From positions 1 to 10,594 of the forward strand of contig JASHTN010000211.1 in the NCBI GenBank assembly GCA_030040525.1: a stretch of DNA of 10,594 bases, written 5' to 3'. The position numbers were made by a program, and so were the translations under genes. Positions 1 to 6,541 of the stretch are shown in pieces; within the stretch, counting starts at the first letter, position 1, and every line of letters starts with the position of its first letter. Source of the DNA: Gammaproteobacteria bacterium. Lineage in GTDB: Bacteria; Pseudomonadota; Gammaproteobacteria; Steroidobacterales; Steroidobacteraceae. The notes under the pieces are model-generated. The model ran no database searches and was not told the origin of the DNA. It saw only the letters and a program-made list of their open reading frames with translations.

Positions 1-2004
1 GTTGGCCTCGGCGAGCCCGGCGCGCGCCGTCTCGTTCTCGGGATCGAGCGCCAGCACTCGGGAGAAGTCGCTGACCGCATGCGGATAATCGCCGGCGCGC
101 TGCGCCCGGCGAGCGGCATCGAGCAGCGGCCCGACGTTCCCGCGGTCGCGCACCTGGGCCTGGCCGATTGCCGCGCGCTCATCGTGCGGATCGATACGCC
201 GTGCCAGCTCGTAGGCCTTCGCCGCCGCCTGGGTATGGCCCGCGGCGAGCGCTCGGTCACCGGCGGCGAGCTGCGCAGCGAGCGCCGCGGGTGCGGTCCG
301 CTCTACCCGCGCCACCAGCCGCGTCGCCTCGTTGAGCCACTGCCGCGAAAGCGCCAGATACCCCGCGGCATAGGCACGCGCCGCGCGTGTACCGAGCCGC
401 TTCGCGTTGCTGAAATCGCTTCCGCCCCAGACTGCTGCCGCGCGGGACTCGAGCGACGCCAGCTCGCTGTCGAGCAGCGCCTGATCGGCCTGCAGCCGCG
501 TTCGCGAGTCGGGGCTGCCGGGTGCGGCCGCGGTGCCTGTGGCGGCGGCGGCGAGCGCCTTCTCCGCGGCCGCCTCCGCATTTGCATTGTCCTCGACAGG
601 TCGCGCCGGGCTCGGCGCGGGAAACGCATCCGGGCGCAGCGACCGCGCCAACGGCTTGAGCCCCGGGGGCAGATCGCCCGAGTACTGCGGCAACCAGTAC
701 CACCCGGCAACCGACGCCGCGGCAAGCATCACCAGTACGAGGAGCCCTGCTCGTGACCGGTCGCGCATCGGCTCCAGGCGCATCAGCGGCGGGGTCCGGG
801 CCGGCGGCAGGCCCTCCCACGGAAAGTGCGTGCCCTCGAGCCCGCGTCGGAGCTCGGCAGGCGGAGGCGCGAGCGTGACGGCGGGAGCGGATGCCGCAAC
901 CGCCGTCGGCGCGGGCACGACCGTGACGGACGGGCGTGTCGCCGCTGGCCGGTCTGACGGGGCCGCCGCCGCGGGCGTGGGAACCGTCGTCGGTGCCGCC
1001 CGCTGTGCCGCGTCAGCTGTCGGTACCGCCGAGCGCGCCGGTCCGCGCACCGGCGGCGACACCGCCGCCAGCATCGTCGGAACCCTCACCGTCACCGGAA
1101 CGGCCGAGGGTACGGGTTGGGTCGAGAGGATCCGCTCGTCCGGAGGCAGGGTGCGGTTGGCGGCCTCGACGGGCTGCGGCGCCGGCGCTGCGAAATCCAG
1201 CGTCGCGTTGAGCGACAGGTCGAGCTGCTCGAGCACCTCGCGCATCGAGCCCGGGCGGCGCGCGGCGTCCTTCTCCAGCATGCGCATGATCAGCGCGCCG
1301 AGGAGCGGTGGAATCGACTCGGCCGGCTGCAGCTGCGGCACCGGCTCCTCGTGTACGCGCCGCGCGTCGAAGTGCGGGTAATGCGGCGGGTAGTGCGACA
1401 GCAGCTCGTAAGCCAGCGCGCCGAGTCCGTAGATGTCATCCGCGGGCGTCGCCGGCTCGCCGCGCAGCTGCTGCGGGCTGGCCGAGAAGGGCGAAGCACG
1501 GCTCGCCGGCTCGCCGCCCGCGTCGGCGACGCCGGAGGCTCCGAAGTCCGCAAGCTTCGCGCGTCCCTGGGCATCGAACAGCACGTTGCCGGGCTTGAGG
1601 TCGCGATGAATCACCCCGCGCTGATGGGCGTGCTCGAGCGCCCGCGCGACTTCGATCAGCACCGGCAGCACCAGCAGATAGCCGGCGCCGCGCAGCCGGC
1701 GCAGGTCGCCGCCTGTGGCAAGCTCCATCGGCAGCATCAGGTCGTTGCCGGCGCGCTCCGGCGGAAACACCTTGAGGATCGAGGGATGATCCAGGCGGCT
1801 GGCGAGGGCGTGCTCGCGCGCCAGCCCCGCCCACGCCGCATCGCTGCACGCGGGTGTTGCGTGCAGGATCTTGATCGCAACGTCGCCGCCACGCTGCAAA
1901 TCGTATGCGCGCCAGACTTCTCCTTGTCCGCCTGCGCCAAGCTTCTCGCGCAACGCGTAGCGAGTCTGGAGCGCTCGCCCGGCAATCTCCGCCACCGGTT
2001 TCAT
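1..2004 (-). CDS. Hanks-type Ser/Thr protein kinase with one TM segment and TPR-like C-terminus (3' end outside window)
   Basis: The minus-strand frame from ATG 2004 stays open for 668 codons to the window edge, so the C-terminus is missing. It transfers ATP phosphate to Ser/Thr of proteins as a membrane-anchored eukaryote-like kinase. Visible kinase motifs: glycine loop GAGGQG at 23-28, VAIK lysine K45, helix-C Glu 64, catalytic HRDLKPGN 133-140 (D135, N140), DFG 153-155, DIYGLG 190-195, and R250 in ARRP. The APE motif is degenerate: SPQQL stands where APEQ is usual (about 176-180). Residues 270-415 are an Ala/Pro/Thr/Val-rich linker. A hydrophobic segment spans about 419-438, with Arg 416 and 418 before it, which puts the kinase in the cytoplasm. 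The outer part is Ala-rich and ends in two TPR-like repeats (about 577-610 and 630-668). A GAGGAG precedes the ATG. The gene begins 57 nt after the radical SAM stop on the same strand, so co-transcription is possible. Substrates are unknown. Confidence 0.93.
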   Translation of the reverse strand, partial: MKPVAEIAGRALQTRYALREKLGAGGQGEVWRAYDLQRGGDVAIKILHATPACSDAAWAGLAREHALASRLDHPSILKVFPPERAGNDLMLPMELATGGDLRRLRGAGYLLVLPVLIEVARALEHAHQRGVIHRDLKPGNVLFDAQGRAKLADFGASGVADAGGEPASRASPFSASPQQLRGEPATPADDIYGLGALAYELLSHYPPHYPHFDARRVHEEPVPQLQPAESIPPLLGALIMRMLEKDAARRPGSMREVLEQLDLSLNATLDFAAPAPQPVEAANRTLPPDERILSTQPVPSAVPVTVRVPTMLAAVSPPVRGPARSAVPTADAAQRAAPTTVPTPAAAAPSDRPAATRPSVTVVPAPTAVAASAPAVTLAPPPAELRRGLEGTHFPWEGLPPARTPPLMRLEPMRDRSRAGLLVLVMLAAASVAGWYWLPQYSGDLPPGLKPLARSLRPDAFPAPSPARPVEDNANAEAAAEKALAAAATGTAAAPGSPDSRTRLQADQALLDSELASLESRAAAVWGGSDFSNAKRLGTRAARAYAAGYLALSRQWLNEATRLVARVERTAPAALAAQLAAGDRALAAGHTQAAAKAYELARRIDPHDERAAIGQAQVRDRGNVGPLLDAARRAQRAGDYPHAVSDFSRVLALDPENETARAGLAEAN

Positions 2005-2007
2005 CCG

Positions 2008-2013
2008 CTCCTC
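2008..2013 (-). promoter_or_regulatory. Ribosome binding site of the kinase gene
   Basis: On the minus strand GAGGAG stands 3 nt before ATG 2004 (5 nt if only GAGG is counted as the core). It is the strongest Shine-Dalgarno match near this start. Together with the kinase homology beginning at about residue 16, it fixes the start codon. Confidence 0.6.
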
Positions 2014-2061
2014 GGGCAACTTCCTTGCTCAGTATGCCACTCTCCGCGGCTGCGCGGCCTG

Positions 2062-3138
2062 CTAGAGCTCGAGGCGCAGCTGGCCGGCGGCAGGCCCGGG
2101 CGGCCGGAAGTCCTGCGTGTTCAGCGCGTCCCGGCCGCCCGACCCGAGGTCCAGGCGCCGGCAGGCGAGCTGAAAGCGGCTTCTGAGCAGCAGCGCGTAA
2201 GGCCCCGTGCCGCGCATGCGCGCGCCGAATCGCGGATCGTTCTCGCGCCCGCCGCGCATGTCGCGAATGAGTGACATAACGTGGGCGGCGCGCTGCGGGT
2301 AATGCTCGGTGAGCCACTCGGTGAACAGATCCTTGAGCTCGTAGGGCAGACGCAGCAGCACGTAGCCCGCCCAGCGGGCCCCGGCCGCCGCCGCTGCGGT
2401 CAGAATGTCCTCGAGCTCGTGGTCGGTGAGCGCCGGGATCACCGGCGCGACCAGCACTCCGGCCGGAACTCCGGCGGCTTTGAGCTCGCGCAGCACGCGC
2501 AGCCGCGCCTGCGGCGCGGCGGCGCGCGGCTCCATCCTGCGCTTCAGCTCCTCATCGAGGGTCGTGACGCTGACTGCAACGCTCGCGAGCCGCGCACGCG
2601 CCATGTCGCTCAGCAAGTCCAGATCACGCAGCACGAGCGCACTCTTGGTGACGACGGTCACGGGGTGGCGCGTGCGGGCGAGCACCTCGAGGATCGAGCG
2701 TGTGACGCCCATGCGCCGCTCGACCGGCTGATATGGATCCGTGTTGGCACCGAGCGTGATCGGCTTACAGGCGTAGCCGGGGCGCGCCAGCTCCTCCTCG
2801 AGACGTCGTGCGGCATCCTGCTTGTAGAAAAGCCGCGTCTCGAAGTCGAGCCCGGGGGAAAGTCCCATGTAGGCGTGGCTCGGGCGGGCGTAGCAATAAC
2901 TGCACGCATGAGCGCACCCTCTGTAGGGATTGATCGACTGCTCGAACGGCACGTCGGGCGAATCGTTCGTGCTGATGACGCTTCGCGCGCGCTCCGGCTC
3001 GATCGTCGTCGCGACGCTGTCGGGCTGCTCCTCCATGTACCAGCCGTCATCCACCGCGCTCACCTGTTGCGCGTCGAAGCGTCCCGGGGGATTGGAGAGC
3101 GCGCCCTGGCCGGTATATCGGCGGGGCGGCGCGTGCAT
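2062..3138 (-). CDS. PA0069-family radical SAM protein (spore-photoproduct-lyase-like fold)
   Basis: This 358-residue protein carries the radical SAM cluster motif CAHACSYC, a CxxxCxxC triad that binds a 4Fe-4S cluster and S-adenosylmethionine. The flanking sequence is typical of the PA0069/Rv2578c group: an N-terminal GQGALSNPPGRFD stretch, then SINPYRGC, YARPSHAYMGLSPGLDFET, ITLGANTDPYQPVER and VTVVTKS. The family is related to spore photoproduct lyase by sequence, but its reaction is not established, so no substrate is given. An ATG at 3186 would add 16 residues. I chose ATG 3138 because the LexA operator and its promoter (3155-3183) lie inside that extension, and family homology begins just after 3138. 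No clear Shine-Dalgarno sequence precedes either start; GTG 3147 is another possibility. DUF4870 ends 84 nt upstream and the kinase starts 57 nt downstream, all on one strand. Regulation by LexA is likely. Confidence 0.93.
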   Translation of the reverse strand: MHAPPRRYTGQGALSNPPGRFDAQQVSAVDDGWYMEEQPDSVATTIEPERARSVISTNDSPDVPFEQSINPYRGCAHACSYCYARPSHAYMGLSPGLDFETRLFYKQDAARRLEEELARPGYACKPITLGANTDPYQPVERRMGVTRSILEVLARTRHPVTVVTKSALVLRDLDLLSDMARARLASVAVSVTTLDEELKRRMEPRAAAPQARLRVLRELKAAGVPAGVLVAPVIPALTDHELEDILTAAAAAGARWAGYVLLRLPYELKDLFTEWLTEHYPQRAAHVMSLIRDMRGGRENDPRFGARMRGTGPYALLLRSRFQLACRRLDLGSGGRDALNTQDFRPPGPAAGQLRLEL

Positions 3139-3154
3139 GCCGCTCACAGAAATA

Positions 3155-3172
3155 ACTGTACGCCCATACAGT
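3155..3172 (-). promoter_or_regulatory. LexA operator (SOS box) of the radical SAM gene
   Basis: On the minus strand the site reads ACTGTATGGGCGTACAGT. It has perfect 6-nt inverted arms (ACTGTA/TACAGT) and exactly fits the gamma/beta-proteobacterial LexA consensus CTGT-N8-ACAG (core 3156-3171). It is 16 nt upstream of ATG 3138 and overlaps the predicted -10 and spacer, where LexA binding would block RNA polymerase. From memory, PA0069 of Pseudomonas aeruginosa is itself counted among LexA-regulated genes, which agrees. The match is seen directly; binding is inferred. Confidence 0.85.
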
Positions 3173-3183
3173 CTGCCGGTAAA
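3155..3183 (-). promoter_or_regulatory. Predicted sigma70 promoter of the radical SAM gene
   Basis: On the minus strand TTTACC (3183-3178, 4 of 6 to TTGACA) and TACAGT (3160-3155, 4 of 6 to TATAAT) are separated by exactly 17 nt. The LexA box fills the spacer and the -10. Transcription would start at about 3148, only about 10 nt before ATG 3138, giving a very short leader. The elements are modest, but their spacing and overlap with the operator support them. Confidence 0.5.
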
Positions 3184-3222
3184 CATCCAGTACGCGGCCC
3201 GGGGCCGGCCGTATGCCCGCAG

Positions 3223-3606
3223 CTACTTGTGGAGGAAGTGCAGCGAGAAGGGGTAGTGGTAGTCCTCCCCCTCGCTCGCCTTGATGGCAGCGATGAGGGT
3301 CAGAACCAGCCAGGCGATGAACAGCGCCGTGCCGAGCAGGAACCCGACGAGCACCAGCATCAGCAGGCTGCACACGATCGCAGCGAGCGACACCGTGAGA
3401 TTGAAGTTCACGGCCTCCCTCGCCTGCGATGCGACGAACGGGGACTCGTCGCGCTTGCTGAGCCAGACCAGCCAGGGCGCCAGCGCATTGCCGAACACCG
3501 GGAGGAGCAGACCGAACAGCGCAGAGAGGTGCGCGAGCATGGCCCAGGTGCGCTCGTTGTCCGTGGGCACTGTGCCGGATGCGGGGCTCGGGCTGGGCTC
3601 GCTCAT
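3223..3606 (-). CDS. DUF4870 domain small membrane protein
   Basis: A 127-residue protein of the DUF4870 (Tic20-like) group, of unknown function, in the inner membrane. A Pro/Ser-rich start is followed by DNERTWAMLAHLSALFG, a first hydrophobic stretch (about residues 22-48), the family hallmark FVASQAREAVNFNLT, a long hydrophobic region (about 68-108) that could cross twice, and the usual tail with GEDYHYPFS. A GTG at 3642 would add 12 residues. ATG 3606 is preferred because it begins the typical short polar N-terminus, although neither start has a strong Shine-Dalgarno sequence. It lies 60 nt after the btuB stop on the same strand and 84 nt before the radical SAM start. The LexA-linked promoter sits in that second gap, so it need not share a transcript with the genes below it. 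Confidence 0.88.
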   Translation of the reverse strand: MSEPSPSPASGTVPTDNERTWAMLAHLSALFGLLLPVFGNALAPWLVWLSKRDESPFVASQAREAVNFNLTVSLAAIVCSLLMLVLVGFLLGTALFIAWLVLTLIAAIKASEGEDYHYPFSLHFLHK

Positions 3607-3666
3607 CCTGGGACCCAAGCCTAACTCACTTCTGATCGCCACCGATAATCGCCCCCGGCCGATGCG

Positions 3667-5634
3667 TCACTGCGACCGATAACGGATCGTGACGCTGTAG
3701 TTGCGGCCCGGCTGCGCGTAGTAGGCCTCGGTCTGGTAGCTGCGGTCGAACAGGTTGGCCGCACGCGCCTCGAGCGTCCAGCTGCGTCCCAGATTCCACT
3801 GGGTGAGCAGATCGGCGAGGAAGTAGCCGCCGAGCGGCAGTGTGTTGGCCTCGTCATCGTAACGGCGGCCCTCGTAGCGGCCGACGAAGCCGATCGAGCC
3901 GGACACGCCGTCCGCGCCGCCGACGTGCAGCAGGCGCCGCACCGTGAAGCTGGCATTCTGCTTGGCGCGCCGCGGCAGCAGATCGTCATAGTCCGCACCC
4001 GGCGAGAGATTCAGCGGCTCCATGCCGGTGATCTGCCCGTCGAGCGCCCAGTCGCGGCCGTGCCAGTCGCCCTGCAGCTCGACGCCGCGCACGCGCGCGC
4101 GGTTGATGTTCTCGGCGGTGCAGGTCTCATACACCGGTGGCGGCGCCGCCGCACAGACCGAGACGATCTCCTCGTCGACGGTCGTCTGATAGGCGTGCAG
4201 CGACCACTTGAGGGCGCCCTGCTCGCCGTCGAGACCGGCTTCGAACGACTGCGAGGTCTCGGGCTTGAGGTTCGGGTTGCCGTAATCGGGGAAGTACAGA
4301 TCGTTGAAGGTCGGCGCGCGAAACGCAGTGCCCCAGGTGGCGGTGAAGCGCACGCCGTCGGTGATCCGGTCCTTGACGCCGAGGTTGCCGGTGACGTGGT
4401 CGCCGAACTGGCTGTTGTCCTCGAGGCGCGCCCCGGCGAGCGCCGACCACTGGCCCCAGTCGGCATTCAGGTCCGCGAATACCGCGCGCGTGGTGCGGTC
4501 GGTGACCGCGTAGGGCGTGTCGCTGTCGATGCTCACATCCTCGTAGTCGACGCCGCTCACCAGGTGCAGCACCGAGGTGAGCGGGCCGTCGATCTGGGCG
4601 CTGGCGCTGTCGCGCCGGGTGTCGAAGCTCTGTCCGGGCGTCGGCTCGAGGTCGAGAAAGTCCCGCTCGTAATCGTCGTCGCGCCCGGCGAGCAGGCGCA
4701 AGTGCCACGAGTCGCCCAGCGCAGCGTCGAGGTGCGCGCTGAAGACCTTCTCCTGGAACTCGAGATGGTCGTCGAAGCCGTCACCGTCAAAGGCGCTCCA
4801 GCCGTGCGTATAGAGCACATCGACGCTCGCGGTGAGCTGCTCGCTCAGATGCAGGCCGGCGGTCAGCGATCCCGAGCGGTTGTCGAAGCCGTCGGGGATC
4901 GGCGGCGGCGCCGGGTCGAAGCAGCCCGCGATCGCGGACGGCAGGCAGGCCTGGAAGCCGCCTGAGGTGAGGATGTCGCCCGACACGTTGGCCCAGGCCT
5001 GCGTGCCGCGCGCCTGAAGATAGCCGGTGAATTCGTGGGTGTCGTAGCTGGCGTCCGTGGCAGTGCCGCCGATGGTGACGCCCGGCTGACCCGCCTGGCG
5101 CGTGAAGATCTGGATCACGCCGCCGACAGCGTCCGAGCCGTAGAGCGTCGAGAGCGGACCGCGCACCACCTCGATGTGATCGATCTGCTCGAGCGGGATG
5201 ATCTCCCAGGGGGCGATACCGAGCGTCGCGGAGCCGACGCGCACGCCATCGATGAGCAGCAGCGTGTGATCGGAGTCGGTGCCGCGCATGAACACCGAGC
5301 TCTGTTGACCCAGGCCCCCGGCGTTGTCGATGTTGACGCCGGCGAGATCGGCGAGCAGGTCCTGCACCGAGAGCACCTGCCGCGCCTCGATGTCGGCGCG
5401 CGTCAGCACCGTGGTCGAGAAGAACGACTCGTCCTCCGGCTGCGGCACGCGCGCGGCGGTGACGATCACCTGCTGCAGCTGCTCCTGCGGCGAGGGTTGC
5501 GAGCTACTCGTCGGCTGCGCGGCAGACGGTTGCTGCGCCCGGGCAGCCGTGGCGAAGATCGAGGCGGCAGTTATCCAAAGGAATGCGGCGGCAGCGCTTG
5601 AAGCCGCGCGGCGCAGGCTGAGACCTGTTGACAT
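3667..5634 (-). CDS. btuB: TonB-dependent vitamin B12 (cobalamin) outer-membrane receptor
   Basis: This 655-residue protein takes up cobalamin across the outer membrane using TonB energy. A signal peptide (RR near residue 8, hydrophobic 12-30) should be cut after ARA at 33. A TonB box QVIVTAA lies at 55-61, like VVTA in Escherichia coli BtuB. The plug follows to about 180, including LLIDGVRVGS, IDHIEVVRGPLSTLYGSDAVGG and VIQIFTRQ. The barrel holds the BtuB hallmark GTAFRAPTFNDLYFP (435-449) and GNPNLKPETSQSFEAGLD (452-469). Asp-rich DGDGFDDH (283-290) and DDDYERD (319-325) resemble the calcium loops of BtuB. Cys pairs 230/238 and 494/505 sit in Pro-rich likely outer loops and could form disulfides. 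The C-terminus is RYRSQ, lacking the usual last aromatic residue. The start is fixed by the signal peptide and by AGGAG 6 nt upstream. The cobalamin riboswitch in the leader supports the substrate. No other B12 gene is nearby. Confidence 0.95.
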   Translation of the reverse strand: MSTGLSLRRAASSAAAAFLWITAASIFATAARAQQPSAAQPTSSSQPSPQEQLQQVIVTAARVPQPEDESFFSTTVLTRADIEARQVLSVQDLLADLAGVNIDNAGGLGQQSSVFMRGTDSDHTLLLIDGVRVGSATLGIAPWEIIPLEQIDHIEVVRGPLSTLYGSDAVGGVIQIFTRQAGQPGVTIGGTATDASYDTHEFTGYLQARGTQAWANVSGDILTSGGFQACLPSAIAGCFDPAPPPIPDGFDNRSGSLTAGLHLSEQLTASVDVLYTHGWSAFDGDGFDDHLEFQEKVFSAHLDAALGDSWHLRLLAGRDDDYERDFLDLEPTPGQSFDTRRDSASAQIDGPLTSVLHLVSGVDYEDVSIDSDTPYAVTDRTTRAVFADLNADWGQWSALAGARLEDNSQFGDHVTGNLGVKDRITDGVRFTATWGTAFRAPTFNDLYFPDYGNPNLKPETSQSFEAGLDGEQGALKWSLHAYQTTVDEEIVSVCAAAPPPVYETCTAENINRARVRGVELQGDWHGRDWALDGQITGMEPLNLSPGADYDDLLPRRAKQNASFTVRRLLHVGGADGVSGSIGFVGRYEGRRYDDEANTLPLGGYFLADLLTQWNLGRSWTLEARAANLFDRSYQTEAYYAQPGRNYSVTIRYRSQ

Positions 5635-5640
5635 GGACCA

Positions 5641-5645
5641 CTCCT
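5641..5645 (-). promoter_or_regulatory. btuB ribosome binding site, inside the sequestering stem
   Basis: AGGAG on the minus strand, 6 nt before ATG 5634. It is a strong Shine-Dalgarno sequence that decides the start. It is also the 3' end of a 9-bp stem, so it can be hidden by base pairing. Confidence 0.85.
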
Positions 5646-5684
5646 GACAGCACACACCCGTGCCCGTTCGGGTCGTGTCAGGAG
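5641..5684 (-). promoter_or_regulatory. Ribosome-site sequestering hairpin (riboswitch expression platform)
   Basis: On the minus strand CTCCTGACA (5684-5676) and TGTCAGGAG (5649-5641) form a perfect 9-bp stem around a 26-nt segment. That segment can itself pair through CCCG and CGGG. The 3' arm contains the btuB AGGAG, so folding would hide it. There is no run of U after the stem, so a transcription terminator is unlikely and control of translation is inferred. Confidence 0.75.
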
Positions 5685-5690
5685 CCGGCT

Positions 5691-5716
5691 GGTACAGGCC
5701 CGCAGGGGCCGATACC
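5691..5716 (-). promoter_or_regulatory. Second hairpin between B12 aptamer and sequestering stem
   Basis: The minus strand can form GGTA-TC-GGCCC, loop CTGC, GGGCC-TG-TACC: two paired blocks of 4 and 5 bp separated by a 2x2 mismatch. Lying between aptamer and sequestering stem, it may be the hairpin whose loop kisses the aptamer in cobalamin riboswitches (often called P13). The kissing contact was not worked out. Confidence 0.5.
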
Positions 5717-5756
5717 GTGCAACACCGGCCGCCCGCCGCGACCTCCAACGGTTTAC

Positions 5757-5950
5757 GCGCGAGGCCGGTCTCCGGGCTCTCGAGCGGGGGCTGGAAGCCT
5801 CCGGCGGATCGCCTTCCCGCGCCATTGCGCGCAGTGGCCTTGTGGTCCGCCTGTGCTCGATTACCGTTGCGGGGGCAGCGCCGGCTTTGGACGAATCCGC
5901 ACCGGACTTCCCGTGTTACCCGCCCCCTCACCCGGGGCGCGGGCACCTCA
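5757..5950 (-). ncRNA. Cobalamin riboswitch aptamer in the btuB leader
   Basis: On the minus strand the conserved blocks appear in order: GGGAAG (5912-5907) with GGTGCGGATTC just after it, GCTGCCCCCGCAACGGTAA (5879-5861), GCCACTG (5838-5832), GGGAAGGC (5818-5811), and the B12-box end AGCCCGGAGACCGGCC (5778-5763). These are the hallmarks of the adenosylcobalamin-type riboswitch. The 5' end at about 5950 (GAGGTGCCC) and the 3' end at about 5757 are estimates. It lies 122 nt upstream of the btuB ATG. Ligand binding is expected to lower btuB expression when cobalamin is plentiful. The RNA is read through by a long open frame on this strand, which is not a gene. Confidence 0.95.
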
Positions 5951-5961
5951 CGCCGGCGCGA

Positions 5962-5991
5962 AGCGTGCCTGCGCGGCGCACCGCGCGTCAA
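5962..5991 (-). promoter_or_regulatory. Weak candidate promoter for the btuB riboswitch transcript
   Basis: On the minus strand TTGACG (5991-5986, 5 of 6 to TTGACA) is followed after 18 nt by CACGCT (5967-5962), a poor -10. Transcription from here would start near 5955, just before the riboswitch aptamer, which is where a promoter is needed. Only the -35 and the position support it. Confidence 0.3.
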
Positions 5992-6024
5992 GCGGCACCT
6001 GCACGCGCCCGGGCGGGGCATGGC

Positions 6025-6516
6025 ATGATCGCCTCCAGCGTGGAACCCTCTGGCAACGGCAGCAGCGCCGCGCGGCTCAGCACGGCCGCCGAGTGGCTCG
6101 GCTACCTGGGGCTCGCGCCGCTGGTGTTGTGTCTGGCGGGCGTCGGACTGCTGCCGGAGTACGCCGCGCGGGAGCTCGCGCAGCGCATCGCGCTCGCCTG
6201 GGCGGCGGTGCTGCTCGCATTCACCGGCGCAGTGCACTTCGGGCTGGCGCTCGCCGGGCGGTTGCCGTGGGAGCCGCGCTGCATCGGTGCGTCGGTGCTG
6301 CCGGCGGCGGTCGGTGCGCTTGCCGTGCTCACCGGCGGCCAGCGGGGGCTCGCGCTGCTGGTGATCGGGTTCGGATTGTTCTGGCTGTACGAGCACCGCG
6401 CGCTCGGCGCGCTGCTGCCGCCGCCGTACCTGAGTCTGCGGCGCAATCTGAGCCTGGCAATCTGCATGCTGCTCGCGCTCACCATGATCGCCTCCGACGC
6501 CGCGGCGCTTAGCTGA
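6025..6516 (+). CDS. DUF3429 domain integral membrane protein
   Basis: A 163-residue protein of the DUF3429 family, function unknown, in the inner membrane. Five hydrophobic segments are visible at about 25-43, 53-77, 86-103, 107-122 and 139-156. The family-like stretch AFTGAVHFGLALAG (65-78) lies in the second, and the YLSLRRNLSLAIC segment (135-147) enters the last. An in-frame ATG at 5842 would place 61 residues of riboswitch antisense sequence in front, with no family similarity, so ATG 6025 is chosen. Only a loose GGGCGGGG precedes it. An out-of-frame ATG-GCA-TGA (6020-6028) overlaps the start and is probably chance. The gene diverges from btuB and is followed after 25 nt by the AI-2E family transporter gene, probably in one operon. 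Confidence 0.87.
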   Translation: MIASSVEPSGNGSSAARLSTAAEWLGYLGLAPLVLCLAGVGLLPEYAARELAQRIALAWAAVLLAFTGAVHFGLALAGRLPWEPRCIGASVLPAAVGALAVLTGGQRGLALLVIGFGLFWLYEHRALGALLPPPYLSLRRNLSLAICMLLALTMIASDAAALS

Positions 6517-6541
6517 AACGCTGCCGTCCAGATCCGCAGCC

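Noticed and set aside
2005..2061. Own promoter for the kinase gene (CATACT as a -10)
   Set aside because: There is no acceptable -35 at 16-19 nt upstream, and a single weak -10 is not enough.
79..2274. Several plus-strand open frames and other minus frames over the kinase region
   Set aside because: Arg/Ser/Ala-rich translations without domains. They mirror the kinase frame, which has all kinase motifs and simply lacks a stop inside the window.
6006..6015. Palindrome CGCCCGGGCG before the DUF3429 gene as an operator
   Set aside because: Short GC palindromes are common in DNA of this composition, and no repeat of it is seen at other promoters in the window.
6020..6028. Two-codon ATG-GCA-TGA overlapping the DUF3429 start, possible start-stop regulation
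   Set aside because: Such short frames are expected by chance in front of a weak ribosome site, and nothing else supports a role.
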